A stretch of DNA of 64,000 nt, taken from an uncultured Bacteroidales bacterium. GTDB taxonomy: Bacteria > Bacteroidota > Bacteroidia > Bacteroidales > WCHB1-69. Below are positions 26,047-34,952 of the stretch, one piece after another. The stretch is from NCBI GenBank assembly GCA_934699095.1, contig CAKUVI010000002.1, positions 313,046-377,045 of the forward strand, given 5' to 3'. Position 1 is the stretch's first letter. Each line of letters starts with the position of its first letter. The notes beneath the pieces were generated by a model that worked only from the letters and a program-made list of their open reading frames with translations, was not told the origin of the DNA and ran no database searches. Position numbers and translations under genes: made by a program.

Positions 26047-27468
26047 TCAGCCGAACATCTCATCCTTGAAATTAAGAAGATATAGATTTTCTGTACCGCG
26101 GGTCACGGCGGTGTACAGCCATCTCAGATATTCCTCGTCAAGGCTGTCGTTGGGAAGGTATCCGAAATCCACAATCACATTCTTCCACTGTCCGCCTTGT
26201 GTTTTGTGACATGTCATAGCGTATGCGAATTTCACTTGCACAGCATTCAAGAATGGATCGTTTTTAATACGCATGAAACGTGCGCGAGGATTGGCGATTT
26301 CCATATAATCCTCAGCAACAGCATGATAAAGACGGCTATTTTCTTCGTAGGACAATGATGGTCCGTCGAAATCCAAACTTTCCAGGATGATTTTCAGGTC
26401 AACAGTAGGGTGATCAGGGTAGTCGCAAAGCCGCACGGTCACATCGGCGAAGTGAAAGCCGTATATCTCCTGCTGTTTCTGCACTGACAAAATCTCCATG
26501 ATATCACCATTGGCCAAGAAGCCAGCTTCCGAGAGTTCATCTATCCAATAGTAGTTATTTTTAACGGCCATGATATAATCGCCCGCGGCTATTATGTTTT
26601 CACGAAAAAGAATCCGGCTTCTGATGGAGTTGTTGAACATGAAAGCCCTCTTGTTGGAACGGGTCACGGTGACAATCTCGTCGTAAGGGTTGCGGTCGTA
26701 CAAATTGTTGAGCAGTTCTTCGAAATCTGCACCGTTAACACGCTGGAAATCGGCAAAGGGCTTGGCCGTGAACAAAGGCGGAAGATAGTCTCCTGTGTTG
26801 AGTTTCTCACGTAGGAAAGTGGCATTGTAAAGGATTCCTGAGTCTAAAGTCTGCCTTACCACATCGGTCATGGAGGTGTCAAAAACATTGACATTATAGG
26901 CGGAAGAGAGATATTCGCTGTTGAGGGCAGGACTTTCAACGGAGTTCACCGGGGGAAGCTGTGCCTCGTCGCCCACAAATAGCATTCTGTTGCTCTCACC
27001 AGAATAGACAAAATCGACCAGGTCGTCCAGAAGACTGTTTGAGAACATGTCGTTCTGCATATTTTGGTCGGAAATCATTGACGCTTCGTCAACAATGAAC
27101 AATGTGTGTGAGCTTTTATTCTCTTTTCTGACAAATCTATGAACGCCATCTTTTGAATAAGTGCGATAAATCCACTTGTGTATCGTGTATGCCTTTCTGT
27201 TTGAGTATTGAGACAGCACTTTAGCCGCACGGCCGGTGGGGGCAAGCAACACAATCCTGACATTCAAGGCTGCAAGCGACTTAACCAGGGCACTCACTAT
27301 ACTCGTTTTTCCAGTGCCGGCATAGCCTTTCAACAGAAACAGGAAGTTTTCACCGCGGCCATATATGAAATCTGAAAGCTTATCAACCGCAATCTTCTGA
27401 CTTGCAGTAGGCTCAAAGCCGAGATTCCTGACTATACTGTCTTTAAATTGCTCTTTTTTGTCTTTCAT
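26047..27468 (-). CDS. RecD-like superfamily 1 DNA helicase
   Basis: A 473-residue SF1B helicase. Walker A GYAGTGKTS is preceded by the Q-motif region TASQKIAVDKL; Walker B is IVDEASMIS, motif III is FVGDEAQLPPV, and the C-terminal UvrD_C_2 part has AMTCHKTQGGQW and LYTAVTRG. It is shorter than E. coli RecD and lacks its N-terminal domain; no recB or recC is present, so it is a stand-alone RecD-like helicase common in Bacteroidota. I choose the ATG at 27468 over a TTG at 27483, which would overlap the upstream gene. It is the last gene of the mutB operon. Confidence 0.88.
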   Translation of the reverse strand: MKDKKEQFKDSIVRNLGFEPTASQKIAVDKLSDFIYGRGENFLFLLKGYAGTGKTSIVSALVKSLAALNVRIVLLAPTGRAAKVLSQYSNRKAYTIHKWIYRTYSKDGVHRFVRKENKSSHTLFIVDEASMISDQNMQNDMFSNSLLDDLVDFVYSGESNRMLFVGDEAQLPPVNSVESPALNSEYLSSAYNVNVFDTSMTDVVRQTLDSGILYNATFLREKLNTGDYLPPLFTAKPFADFQRVNGADFEELLNNLYDRNPYDEIVTVTRSNKRAFMFNNSIRSRILFRENIIAAGDYIMAVKNNYYWIDELSEAGFLANGDIMEILSVQKQQEIYGFHFADVTVRLCDYPDHPTVDLKIILESLDFDGPSLSYEENSRLYHAVAEDYMEIANPRARFMRIKNDPFLNAVQVKFAYAMTCHKTQGGQWKNVIVDFGYLPNDSLDEEYLRWLYTAVTRGTENLYLLNFKDEMFG

Positions 27469-27479
27469 GGTGTGAATTG

Positions 27480-28805
27480 TCAATGTTTTTCGCGGAGGTC
27501 GATGAATTTCACTGGTTTTCGCGAACTTTGTGGATGGTTGATTTTCTGAATCTCATCAACAGGAGACACGATAATTTCCGGAGCAACACGGACATGAGCC
27601 CTGAACCTGTTTTTCATATCATTCACGATATCTTCGGGATGTTCACGATAACGGGCATTCTGAGAGACATACTCGTCATTCAGGCCTATTTTCACAACAA
27701 CTTCATCGGTTCCCTGTTTTGAATCTTTCACATAGATAACATAATTGCTGACGAAGGGTGTGTTATTAAGGACATCCATCATAGCTGGAGGATAAAGAGT
27801 TGTGCCTTTAAGTTTTATCATGTTGTTTTTTCTTCCGACGAGCGGTGTCAACCGATAGCTGTTGCGGCCGCACGGACACTTGTCGATGATTTTGGCGCAG
27901 ATGTCGCCGGTACGGAATCGCAGCAAAGGCATCCCCTCCACTCCAAGAGTTGTCACCACGACTTCTCCAATCTCCCCGTCTGCAACCGGGAGATTGTCTT
28001 CACCTATAATCTCTACAATTATCAGTTCCGGGTGTACGTGTCCACCTACGCCGTACTCACACTCGCTGAATGTGGCACCCATCTCCGTTGAAGAGTATGT
28101 GGCATAAAGTTCGACATCCCACTTAGACTTGATTTGGTTTCCTAAAAGATTGAGAGAAAAATCTTGGTTTCTAAGGCTCTCCCCTATCCCGATTATCTTT
28201 CTGATACTGGAGTTCTTATAGTCAATTCCATGATCCTCAGCGTATTGGATAAGATGTGGTATGAATGAAGGAACACACATGATACTGTCGGGCTTGATGC
28301 GGTTTATCGTGTCCCACTGGAGTTCCGGGATACCGTTCCCGACACGCACCACAGAAGCGCCGAGTTCTCTGAGGCCCAGAAAATAGGCCAATCCTGCCAT
28401 AAAACGCTTATCTAATGTAACCATCAGCTGAAGAATGTTTCCGGGGTGCAGGCCAGCACACTCGAAGCTCTTGCGCTCGTTGAATGCGAGACGTTGAAGG
28501 TCTTTCTCTGTGCAACAGAATGTGACCGGGTCGCTGAGAGTGCCGCTCGTAGTTATGTAATCAATAACTTTTGATGGATGAACACAGAGGAAATCTTCAT
28601 TGAAGAGTTGCAAATCCTTCTTTTCGGTAAAAGGAATATTGACCAAATCCTCTATGAAACGTATATTATCAACTTTAATGTGGTATCTTTCAAACATCCG
28701 TTGATAATAACGGGAATTGTGTTGTAAGAAGAGCAATGCATCGTGCAGTTTCTCTTCCTGAAATCGCTTTATTTGTTCCGGAGATGCAAATTCAATGTCA
28801 TTCAT
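27480..28805 (-). CDS. paaK: Phenylacetate-CoA ligase family protein
   Basis: A 441-residue adenylate-forming enzyme of the PaaK type, activating arylacetates (phenylacetate, indoleacetate) or a related acid to the CoA thioester. The P-loop-like ITTSGTLSDPV, the adenylation motif YATYSSTEMGAT, LRFRTGDI, and the C-terminal PPAMMDVL followed by VVVKIGL are all present; CPCGRNSYRLTPLVGR fits the PaaK group. Length matches. In gut Bacteroidales such ligases often work with 2-oxoacid ferredoxin oxidoreductases, but none is in the window. It starts 7 bases after the esterase gene and is followed closely by the helicase gene. Confidence 0.87.
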   Translation of the reverse strand: MNDIEFASPEQIKRFQEEKLHDALLFLQHNSRYYQRMFERYHIKVDNIRFIEDLVNIPFTEKKDLQLFNEDFLCVHPSKVIDYITTSGTLSDPVTFCCTEKDLQRLAFNERKSFECAGLHPGNILQLMVTLDKRFMAGLAYFLGLRELGASVVRVGNGIPELQWDTINRIKPDSIMCVPSFIPHLIQYAEDHGIDYKNSSIRKIIGIGESLRNQDFSLNLLGNQIKSKWDVELYATYSSTEMGATFSECEYGVGGHVHPELIIVEIIGEDNLPVADGEIGEVVVTTLGVEGMPLLRFRTGDICAKIIDKCPCGRNSYRLTPLVGRKNNMIKLKGTTLYPPAMMDVLNNTPFVSNYVIYVKDSKQGTDEVVVKIGLNDEYVSQNARYREHPEDIVNDMKNRFRAHVRVAPEIIVSPVDEIQKINHPQSSRKPVKFIDLREKH

Positions 28806-28812
28806 TGCAATA

Positions 28813-29652
28813 TTACTTTGTTTTTACAACAGACTTCAGCCATTCGAGCCATTGCTGTTTCCATTTGATAGTTTCCGAGTTGGTTTTATCCGGATCGGCA
28901 CCGAAGCCGTGGCCGCCCTCTGGATATTGAATGTATGTTATCAGGTTGGATTTCCCATTTTCGCGCATGGCATCATTGAATATCACAGAATTCTGGTAGT
29001 CAACAACGGGGTCGTCCTTGCAGTTGACAAGAAATACCGGGCATGATATTTTATCCACGTGAAGTTCAAGCGAAAGGGAGTCTCGCATTGCTTGGTCATT
29101 ACGGCGACGTTCACCGAGCAATCCCCTGCGGGAGCGTTTGTGCACGTATGGTTCGTTCATAGTGACCACAGGATATATGGCCCCGATGAAATCCGGTGCA
29201 TTCTCGTCGTGTATTTCCTCTGCGGCATTCAGTGCCAGGTGACCGCCAGCCGAAAACCCGAGGATTCCCACATTCTCATAGCCCTCTTGGTAGGCCAATT
29301 TCAGGACGGACCTGACAGCGTCAAGCTGAGCTGGATATTGGCTGCGGCGCGGACTTCTGATATGGAAAAAGAAAGAACCCCACCCCGATGTAGGGTATTC
29401 AAGCACATAGACTGTAATGCCTTCTGTGGTGAGCCACTGGGAAACCTGTTTCGACTCTGCGTTCTTGTCGTGCCAATAGTAACTGCCGCCCGGGCATACA
29501 ATAACCGCCGTATTTGACGACTGGTTATCAGAGGGGGTATTCTTATAAACTTTTATAGTTTGTCCGGACGCATGTAAAACAAGCGTCACGAGACAAACTA
29601 CAAATGTGCATTTCAACAGTAAGGATCTCAGATTTAGACTACATCCGATCAT
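28813..29652 (-). CDS. Secreted alpha/beta-hydrolase (acetylxylan-esterase-like)
   Basis: A 279-residue exported hydrolase. After a signal segment (LLLKCTFVVCLVTLVLHASG), the sequence VIVCPGGSYYW holds the oxyanion region, GFSAGGH the nucleophile Ser, CKDDPVV the Asp and EGGHGFG the His, giving a full triad of the BD-FAE/Axe type. Such enzymes remove acetyl or other ester groups from plant polysaccharides, but the substrate here is not shown. It sits between mutB (10 bases upstream) and paaK (7 bases downstream), an odd place for a carbohydrate esterase; it may instead act on a small ester. Confidence 0.85.
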   Translation of the reverse strand: MIGCSLNLRSLLLKCTFVVCLVTLVLHASGQTIKVYKNTPSDNQSSNTAVIVCPGGSYYWHDKNAESKQVSQWLTTEGITVYVLEYPTSGWGSFFFHIRSPRRSQYPAQLDAVRSVLKLAYQEGYENVGILGFSAGGHLALNAAEEIHDENAPDFIGAIYPVVTMNEPYVHKRSRRGLLGERRRNDQAMRDSLSLELHVDKISCPVFLVNCKDDPVVDYQNSVIFNDAMRENGKSNLITYIQYPEGGHGFGADPDKTNSETIKWKQQWLEWLKSVVKTK

Positions 29653-29662
29653 CTCAATGTTG

Positions 29663-31810
29663 TTATTCAGCCATCAGGATATCGAGCATTGCATTAGCGG
29701 AATCGGCGATGCGTGTGCCGGGTCCGAAGATGGCGGCAACACCGCAATTGTAGAGGAAGTCATAGTCCTGTGGTGGGATCACACCGCCCACGACAACCAT
29801 GATATCCTCACGTCCGAGTTTCTTAAGCTCTTCAATAACCTGAGGCACAAGTGTTTTGTGTCCGGCAGCGAGAGAAGAAACGCCCATGATATGTACATCA
29901 TTCTCCACAGCCTGTTTAGCTGCCTCTTCCGGAGTTTGGAACAGCGGGCCCATATCAACATCAAAGCCTATGTCGGCGTATCCGGTAGCGACCACCTTGG
30001 CTCCGCGGTCATGACCGTCTTGTCCCATTTTAGCCACCATGATACGAGGACGGCGGCCCTCTTTGCGAGCAAACTCATTGCATTTCTCGCATGCTTCCTT
30101 GAATGAAGCGTTGTCTTGTTGTTCTTTGCTATACACGCCAGATATCAAATTGATTTTTGCTTTGTATCTTCCATACACTTTTTCGAGTGCCATTGATATT
30201 TCACCCAATGAAGCACGTACGCGGGCGGCCTTGATTGAGAGGTCGAGAAGGTTGCCGTTGCCTGTCTTGGCGCACTCGGTGAGGGCATCCAAGGCAGCTT
30301 GAACTTCAGCCTCGTTGCGGTTTGCCCGAAGCTCGGCCAATCGTTTTATCTGTGCTTCGCGCACGGTGGTGTTGTCAACCTCCAACGTCTCGATAGGTGA
30401 TTCTTTGTCAAGTTTGTATTTGCTTACACCGATAATGGATTCCTTGCCAGAGTCGATACGGGCCTGTTTGCGGGCCGAAGCCTCTTCGATGCGCATCTTC
30501 GGAATACCTGTTTCGATGGCTTTTGCCATGCCGCCGAGTGACTCAATCTCCTGAATATGTTCCCAAGCGCGGTGTGCAATCTGATGGGTGAGGCTTTCAA
30601 TGTAGTAAGATCCAGCCCAAGGATCTATAGAGCGACATACCTGGGTCTCCTCTTGGATGTAAATCTGTGTATTACGTGCAATACGAGCAGAAAAGTCGGT
30701 AGGAAGGGCAATGGCCTCGTCGAGGGCGTTGGTGTGCAACGACTGGGTGTGGCCCAAGGCGGCTCCCATAGCCTCAACGCACGTACGGCACACGTTGTTG
30801 AAAGGATCCTGCTCGGTGAGAGACCATCCTGAAGTCTGGCAGTGGGTACGCAGAGCCATTGATTTCGGATTCTGCGGATTGAACTGCTTAACAATCTTGG
30901 CCCAAAGCATGCGGGCTGCACGCATCTTGGCGATTTCCATGAAATGATTCATGCCTATGGCCCAGAAGAATGAAAGTCTTGGAGCAAACTCGTCCACACT
31001 CATGCCTGCATTGACACCAGCGCGAAGATATTCCAAACCATCTGCCAAAGTGTAAGCCAATTCGATATCATCGGTTGCACCTGCCTCCTGCATGTGATAA
31101 CCCGAAATGGATATTGAATTGAATTTAGGCATATTCTTTGAAGTGAACTCAAAGATGTCGGCGATGATCTTCATCGAATGAGCCGGCGGATATATATATG
31201 TGTTTCTCACCATGAACTCTTTCAGAATATCATTCTGGATTGTGCCTGAAAGCTGGTCCAAAGACACACCCTGCTCTTCTGCAGCGATAATGTAGAAGGC
31301 GAGGATTGGAAGCACCGCACCATTCATAGTCATGGAGACAGACATCTTGTCGAGTGGAATCTGGTCGAAGAGGATCTTCATGTCCAAAATCGAGTCTATT
31401 GCAACACCGGCTTTACCGACATCGCCCACAACACGCGGGTGGTCGGAATCGTAACCGCGGTGCGTAGCCAAGTCGAAGGCCACCGAAAGTCCTTTCTGAC
31501 CAGCAGCCAAATTCCTGCGGTAAAAGGCGTTAGACTCTTCAGCAGTGGAGAAGCCGGCGTACTGGCGGATCGTCCACGGACGGAAGACATACATCATGGA
31601 ATACGGTCCGCGAAGATATGGCGGAATACCAGATGCATAATTCAAATGTTCCATGCCAAGCAGGTCATCCTCGCCGTACACCTGCTTGACAGGTATCTGC
31701 TCAGATGTCATCCAGTTGGAAATAATATTGTTGTCCTTTGCCCACTGAGAAAAACTCTCATGATTTTTTGGGACATTCTTGAAGTCTATGTTACTGAAAT
31801 CAGGTCGCAT
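29663..31810 (-). CDS. mutB: Methylmalonyl-CoA mutase, large (catalytic) subunit
   Basis: A 715-residue adenosylcobalamin-dependent mutase interconverting succinyl-CoA and methylmalonyl-CoA, the route by which Bacteroidales make propionate. The N-terminal TIM barrel shows RPWTIRQYAGFSTAEESN and TMNGAVLPILA. The C-terminal B12 domain has His600 in DGHDRG, then GVSSLAAGHKT and VVGGVIPPQDY. Bacteroidota normally carry mutA (small subunit) directly before mutB. Here the gene starts from its own promoter (31834-31841) with a divergent gene beyond it, so no small-subunit gene is adjacent. It is the first gene of the operon mutB-esterase-paaK-helicase. Confidence 0.96.
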   Translation of the reverse strand: MRPDFSNIDFKNVPKNHESFSQWAKDNNIISNWMTSEQIPVKQVYGEDDLLGMEHLNYASGIPPYLRGPYSMMYVFRPWTIRQYAGFSTAEESNAFYRRNLAAGQKGLSVAFDLATHRGYDSDHPRVVGDVGKAGVAIDSILDMKILFDQIPLDKMSVSMTMNGAVLPILAFYIIAAEEQGVSLDQLSGTIQNDILKEFMVRNTYIYPPAHSMKIIADIFEFTSKNMPKFNSISISGYHMQEAGATDDIELAYTLADGLEYLRAGVNAGMSVDEFAPRLSFFWAIGMNHFMEIAKMRAARMLWAKIVKQFNPQNPKSMALRTHCQTSGWSLTEQDPFNNVCRTCVEAMGAALGHTQSLHTNALDEAIALPTDFSARIARNTQIYIQEETQVCRSIDPWAGSYYIESLTHQIAHRAWEHIQEIESLGGMAKAIETGIPKMRIEEASARKQARIDSGKESIIGVSKYKLDKESPIETLEVDNTTVREAQIKRLAELRANRNEAEVQAALDALTECAKTGNGNLLDLSIKAARVRASLGEISMALEKVYGRYKAKINLISGVYSKEQQDNASFKEACEKCNEFARKEGRRPRIMVAKMGQDGHDRGAKVVATGYADIGFDVDMGPLFQTPEEAAKQAVENDVHIMGVSSLAAGHKTLVPQVIEELKKLGREDIMVVVGGVIPPQDYDFLYNCGVAAIFGPGTRIADSANAMLDILMAE

Positions 31811-31833
31811 AAAATTTTATATTAATGAGACGG

Positions 31834-31841
31834 CAAAAGTA
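31834..31841 (-). promoter_or_regulatory. Promoter -7 box (TACTTTTG) for the mutB operon
   Basis: TAnnTTTG match on the minus strand, 23 bases before the mutB ATG. Confidence 0.7.
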
Positions 31842-31953
31842 CAAAAATAATCATCATGAACAACACAAAAAATGACCTGTCCAAATCTGAGAAATGATTA
31901 ATTCACGATGGTGATAATTTTAAAAGAATTATTTGTCGTTTGCATAAAAAATA

Positions 31954-31961
31954 TATCTTTG
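31954..31961 (+). promoter_or_regulatory. Promoter (-33 TTTG / -7 TATCTTTG) for the 32007 gene
   Basis: TAnnTTTG match with TTTG 18 bases upstream (about 31932-31935); 45 bases before the ATG. Confidence 0.7.
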
Positions 31962-32006
31962 CGAATCATTTTAATTATGTAATCGTAAACTAAAAATCAT
32001 ACAGAA

Positions 32007-32387
32007 ATGAAACAGAAAAATGTTCTTTTATGGGTATTGGCAGCCGCAGTGGTTATTCTCTGCTTAGTAGTAGTATTCACCACAAGCAAATCTGCAAAAA
32101 TCAAGAAGGTTGAGAAATTCACTGCACAAGTGGAGGAAAACTATCAGAACTATTCATCCTCAGATTTGGAGAAGGCCCAGGCCAAATTCGATAAAATAGT
32201 GGCAAAGGTTGAAAAGAAGAAACTCACCGGGGAAGAGGAATCCCACATCAACGAACTTAAAGGACAGTGCAAAGGATACTTCGCACAGGCTAAAGCCCGC
32301 CTGATACTTCAGGATTTCAACAAGGCGTTGGACGATGCCGGCGACGAAGTCAAAGGTGTGATAAAATCACTAAACGAAGAGGAATAA
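32007..32387 (+). CDS. Small membrane-anchored helical protein
   Basis: A 126-residue protein with an N-terminal membrane segment (NVLLWVLAAAVVILCLVVVF) followed by a Lys/Glu-rich, coiled-coil-like periplasmic part (KIKKVEKFTAQVEENYQNY; LEKAQAKFDKIVAKVEKKK). The segment is uncleaved or a weak lipobox (VILC). It resembles DUF6565-type small proteins of Bacteroidales, but I am not certain. It is a single-gene unit between its promoter (31954-31961) and the terminator at 32401-32425. The function is unknown. Confidence 0.75.
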   Translation: MKQKNVLLWVLAAAVVILCLVVVFTTSKSAKIKKVEKFTAQVEENYQNYSSSDLEKAQAKFDKIVAKVEKKKLTGEEESHINELKGQCKGYFAQAKARLILQDFNKALDDAGDEVKGVIKSLNEEE

Positions 32388-32400
32388 AAAAATATGAATC

Positions 32401-32425
32401 CTCCAGAACATTCTGGAGTTTTTTT
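32401..32425 (+). terminator. Terminator after the 32007 gene
   Basis: CTCCAGA (32401-32407), a 4-base loop, TCTGGAG (32412-32418), then seven T. It lies before the start chosen for the next gene. Confidence 0.8.
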
Positions 32426-32459
32426 ATACTCCATTTTCAAATCAATTAAAATCAATATT

Positions 32460-34001
32460 ATGAAAAAACTATTATTCGTAAGCGTTCTGATTCTGGCTTG
32501 TTGTGCCACATTTGCTCAAAGCAGTGTTGTTTCCAAGCCCTTCTCATCCATGTGGATAAAAAGGTCCGGATTCTATAGCAACGCCATTGGGCAGAGCGAT
32601 AACAGCGCCTACATCATGACAAGTTATCGTGACAAAGGATCTCTGAAGAAGCCCAAGAGCTTCACCGATCACCTGTACACCATCGACAAAAGCACACTTC
32701 ATGCCACCGACATGACGGTAACAGTACCCGGAATGCATGATTTCCTGGGTGCCATCGATGGTGACAACAACATAGTGACCCTATATTTGAGCACAACAAA
32801 AAAAGGCGACTTCATAACATTCACAATCGGCGACATAGACAAGAAAGAGAGTGCGGTGTCAATCTCAGACGAGACTTCAGTGACTTTTCCGGCAAATCCG
32901 AGTTTTTGGCCAGAATACATAACCTCAAAATCACCTGACGGAAAACTTCTTGCCGCCATCGCGGTTATAACCGGCAAAAAGGGTGTTTTGGAAAACATTC
33001 ATGCTGTTGTGGTAAACGACAAAGGGGAATTTGAATGGAGCGGCAGCATAGCCCCAGACTTCGGAGGAAGCAGTTTCGGCATATCCAACTTCGCGGTTGA
33101 CAACGACGGCTACATTTATCTGCCGGCATACACTTGCAGCGTAAAAGGAGACAAGGTGTCGGATGTTGAATTCCAGGTGAGCAAAATCCGCGGGAAGGAA
33201 AACCAGACGTTCAATGCGGGAGTCACATTTGGAAAACCGCAGAACTTCACGACCAAAATCATGTCTGACGGCAATGTCGTGGTCGGCGGCTATTTCACGA
33301 GAACTTTCAAAAACACCATGACCCAGACCGACGGTTACTTCTTCTACAATTTCAACACAAAGACAAACAAGTTCACATACTGCAACGCATACGATTTCAG
33401 CGAGAACTATGCACAAAAGAAGGCACCTTGGCGTCTGTCAAGCGTATTAGCCAACCAGCAATACTCGATCAAAGCCGATGACATATACGAGCTGGCCGAC
33501 GGCAGCTTGGTTCTCTGCGGCGAGCATCGTTTCATCAAGCAAATACGCGACATGCAGACAAACACCGTAACCTACGACCTTCTCACCAAAAACATCCTGA
33601 TATCAACAATGCGCCCTGACGGAAGCTCCGCTTTCTCAATGATTCAAAAACAGCAGTCGGCCAAACTCGGGTTTATCCCATCCGACTGGAAGATGATGAA
33701 CATATCATATTCGGCTTTCGCCCATGGCAACGACATGTACTTTGTGTTCAACGAGCACAAAAAGAACATACCCTACCCTGGTGACGGAGTTGTGTTTGGC
33801 ATGTTCGGATTGATCTACAACAAGCCAGGTGAAATCGTTTTAATGAGACTCACGCCTGACCAAGAGGTCACACAGACAATCCTGCCCGACAACAAGGAGC
33901 AGCTCATCAGGGAAGTGGTGTTCACCGACGGAGATGCCTTTTATGCAACGGGAATCACCAAAGACGGGTTCACCATCAACAAATTCAAATTAGACAAATA
34001 G
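32460..34001 (+). CDS. Exported beta-rich protein of unknown function
   Basis: A 513-residue protein with a clear signal peptide (MKKLLFVSVLILACCATFAQ). The mature part is made of short repeated beta strands separated by Asp/Asn/Gly turns (for example FAVDNDGYIYLPAY and IMSDGNVVVGGYF), which suggests a propeller-like fold common in Bacteroidota. Near residue 400 is a less repetitive part around NISYSAFAHGNDMYFVFNEH. An in-frame ATG at 32394 is rejected because a terminator lies between it and this start. I recognise no enzyme motif. It converges on the dehydrogenase gene with 9 bases between stops. Confidence 0.78.
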   Translation: MKKLLFVSVLILACCATFAQSSVVSKPFSSMWIKRSGFYSNAIGQSDNSAYIMTSYRDKGSLKKPKSFTDHLYTIDKSTLHATDMTVTVPGMHDFLGAIDGDNNIVTLYLSTTKKGDFITFTIGDIDKKESAVSISDETSVTFPANPSFWPEYITSKSPDGKLLAAIAVITGKKGVLENIHAVVVNDKGEFEWSGSIAPDFGGSSFGISNFAVDNDGYIYLPAYTCSVKGDKVSDVEFQVSKIRGKENQTFNAGVTFGKPQNFTTKIMSDGNVVVGGYFTRTFKNTMTQTDGYFFYNFNTKTNKFTYCNAYDFSENYAQKKAPWRLSSVLANQQYSIKADDIYELADGSLVLCGEHRFIKQIRDMQTNTVTYDLLTKNILISTMRPDGSSAFSMIQKQQSAKLGFIPSDWKMMNISYSAFAHGNDMYFVFNEHKKNIPYPGDGVVFGMFGLIYNKPGEIVLMRLTPDQEVTQTILPDNKEQLIREVVFTDGDAFYATGITKDGFTINKFKLDK

Positions 34002-34010
34002 TAAAAACAT

Positions 34011-34940
34011 CTATTTAGTCAGAACATCGATATTGTTGAGTACAATGTCGATTCTGTGATCGAAGGCCTCACGCGTGGCATAGCCCACATGTGGGGCCAT
34101 CGTGCAATTAGGAGCAGAGAGAAGTGGATGGTCTTTCGGCAATGGAGGTTCCTTTTCGTACACATCGATACCAGCACCAGCTATAGCCCCATTCTTAAGA
34201 GCCTCAGCCAAAGCATCTATATCAACAACGTTACCACGTGCTGTATTTATTATCACAGCCGTTGGTTTGCACAGTTCCAGCCTTCTCTTGTCTATAAGGT
34301 GGTAGGTTTCATCTGTGAGCGGGACGTGTAATGAGATTATGTCTGAAACCCTCATAAGTTCGTCAAGTTCAACATAGCGCACTCCGCGTTCAACGAGTTC
34401 AGCTTTTCGGGAGCGGTTCCAGGCCACAACTGTTGCGCCGAAGCACTGCAACAGCTCTGCTGTGCGGCATCCTATTGCACCAGTCCCGACAATTCCAATT
34501 GTCTTGCCTTTGAGTTCAAAACCCAAGAAGGAGCCGCGCGCGCCACCGGCACGTATATCAGTGTTCAAAGCACAAATACGTCTGTAAACGTCGATCATAA
34601 GTCCTATGGCCAATTCAGCCACGCCCTCGGTAGCATATCCTGAGGCATTTACAACCTTTATGTTATGTTCTTGGCAATATTTAAGGTCAATATGATCAAG
34701 GCCAGTGAACGCCACATTCAAAAAACGGAGCTTTGGACATTTTGACAAGACATCTGCAGGAATCGGAATATTTGAAACGATGACCATTTCAGCATCTTTC
34801 ATACGCTCTGCAACAACGTCTTTGTTTTCGTTCCTGTCATTAAAAAAGACGAACTCATGACCCTTGGCCGCGAGTTCGCTCTTAATCTCTTCAGCACGGT
34901 TTTGGGAAATCCCAATCGGCTCAATAGCAACTATTTTCAT
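34011..34940 (-). CDS. D-isomer specific 2-hydroxyacid dehydrogenase
   Basis: A 309-residue NAD-dependent dehydrogenase acting on D-2-hydroxyacids. The Rossmann motif is GIVGTGAIG, followed by the NTARG stretch with the substrate-binding Arg, a Glu in EKEPP, and the catalytic His in MAPHVGYAT. The usual family form near that His is HxxW or HxG; HVGYAT fits the glycerate or hydroxypyruvate-type group loosely. The exact substrate (glycerate, phosphoglycerate, lactate) cannot be set from sequence alone. It lies 12 bases after the Omp28 gene on the same strand. Confidence 0.88.
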   Translation of the reverse strand: MKIVAIEPIGISQNRAEEIKSELAAKGHEFVFFNDRNENKDVVAERMKDAEMVIVSNIPIPADVLSKCPKLRFLNVAFTGLDHIDLKYCQEHNIKVVNASGYATEGVAELAIGLMIDVYRRICALNTDIRAGGARGSFLGFELKGKTIGIVGTGAIGCRTAELLQCFGATVVAWNRSRKAELVERGVRYVELDELMRVSDIISLHVPLTDETYHLIDKRRLELCKPTAVIINTARGNVVDIDALAEALKNGAIAGAGIDVYEKEPPLPKDHPLLSAPNCTMAPHVGYATREAFDHRIDIVLNNIDVLTK

Positions 34941-34952
34941 TATATCTTATTA

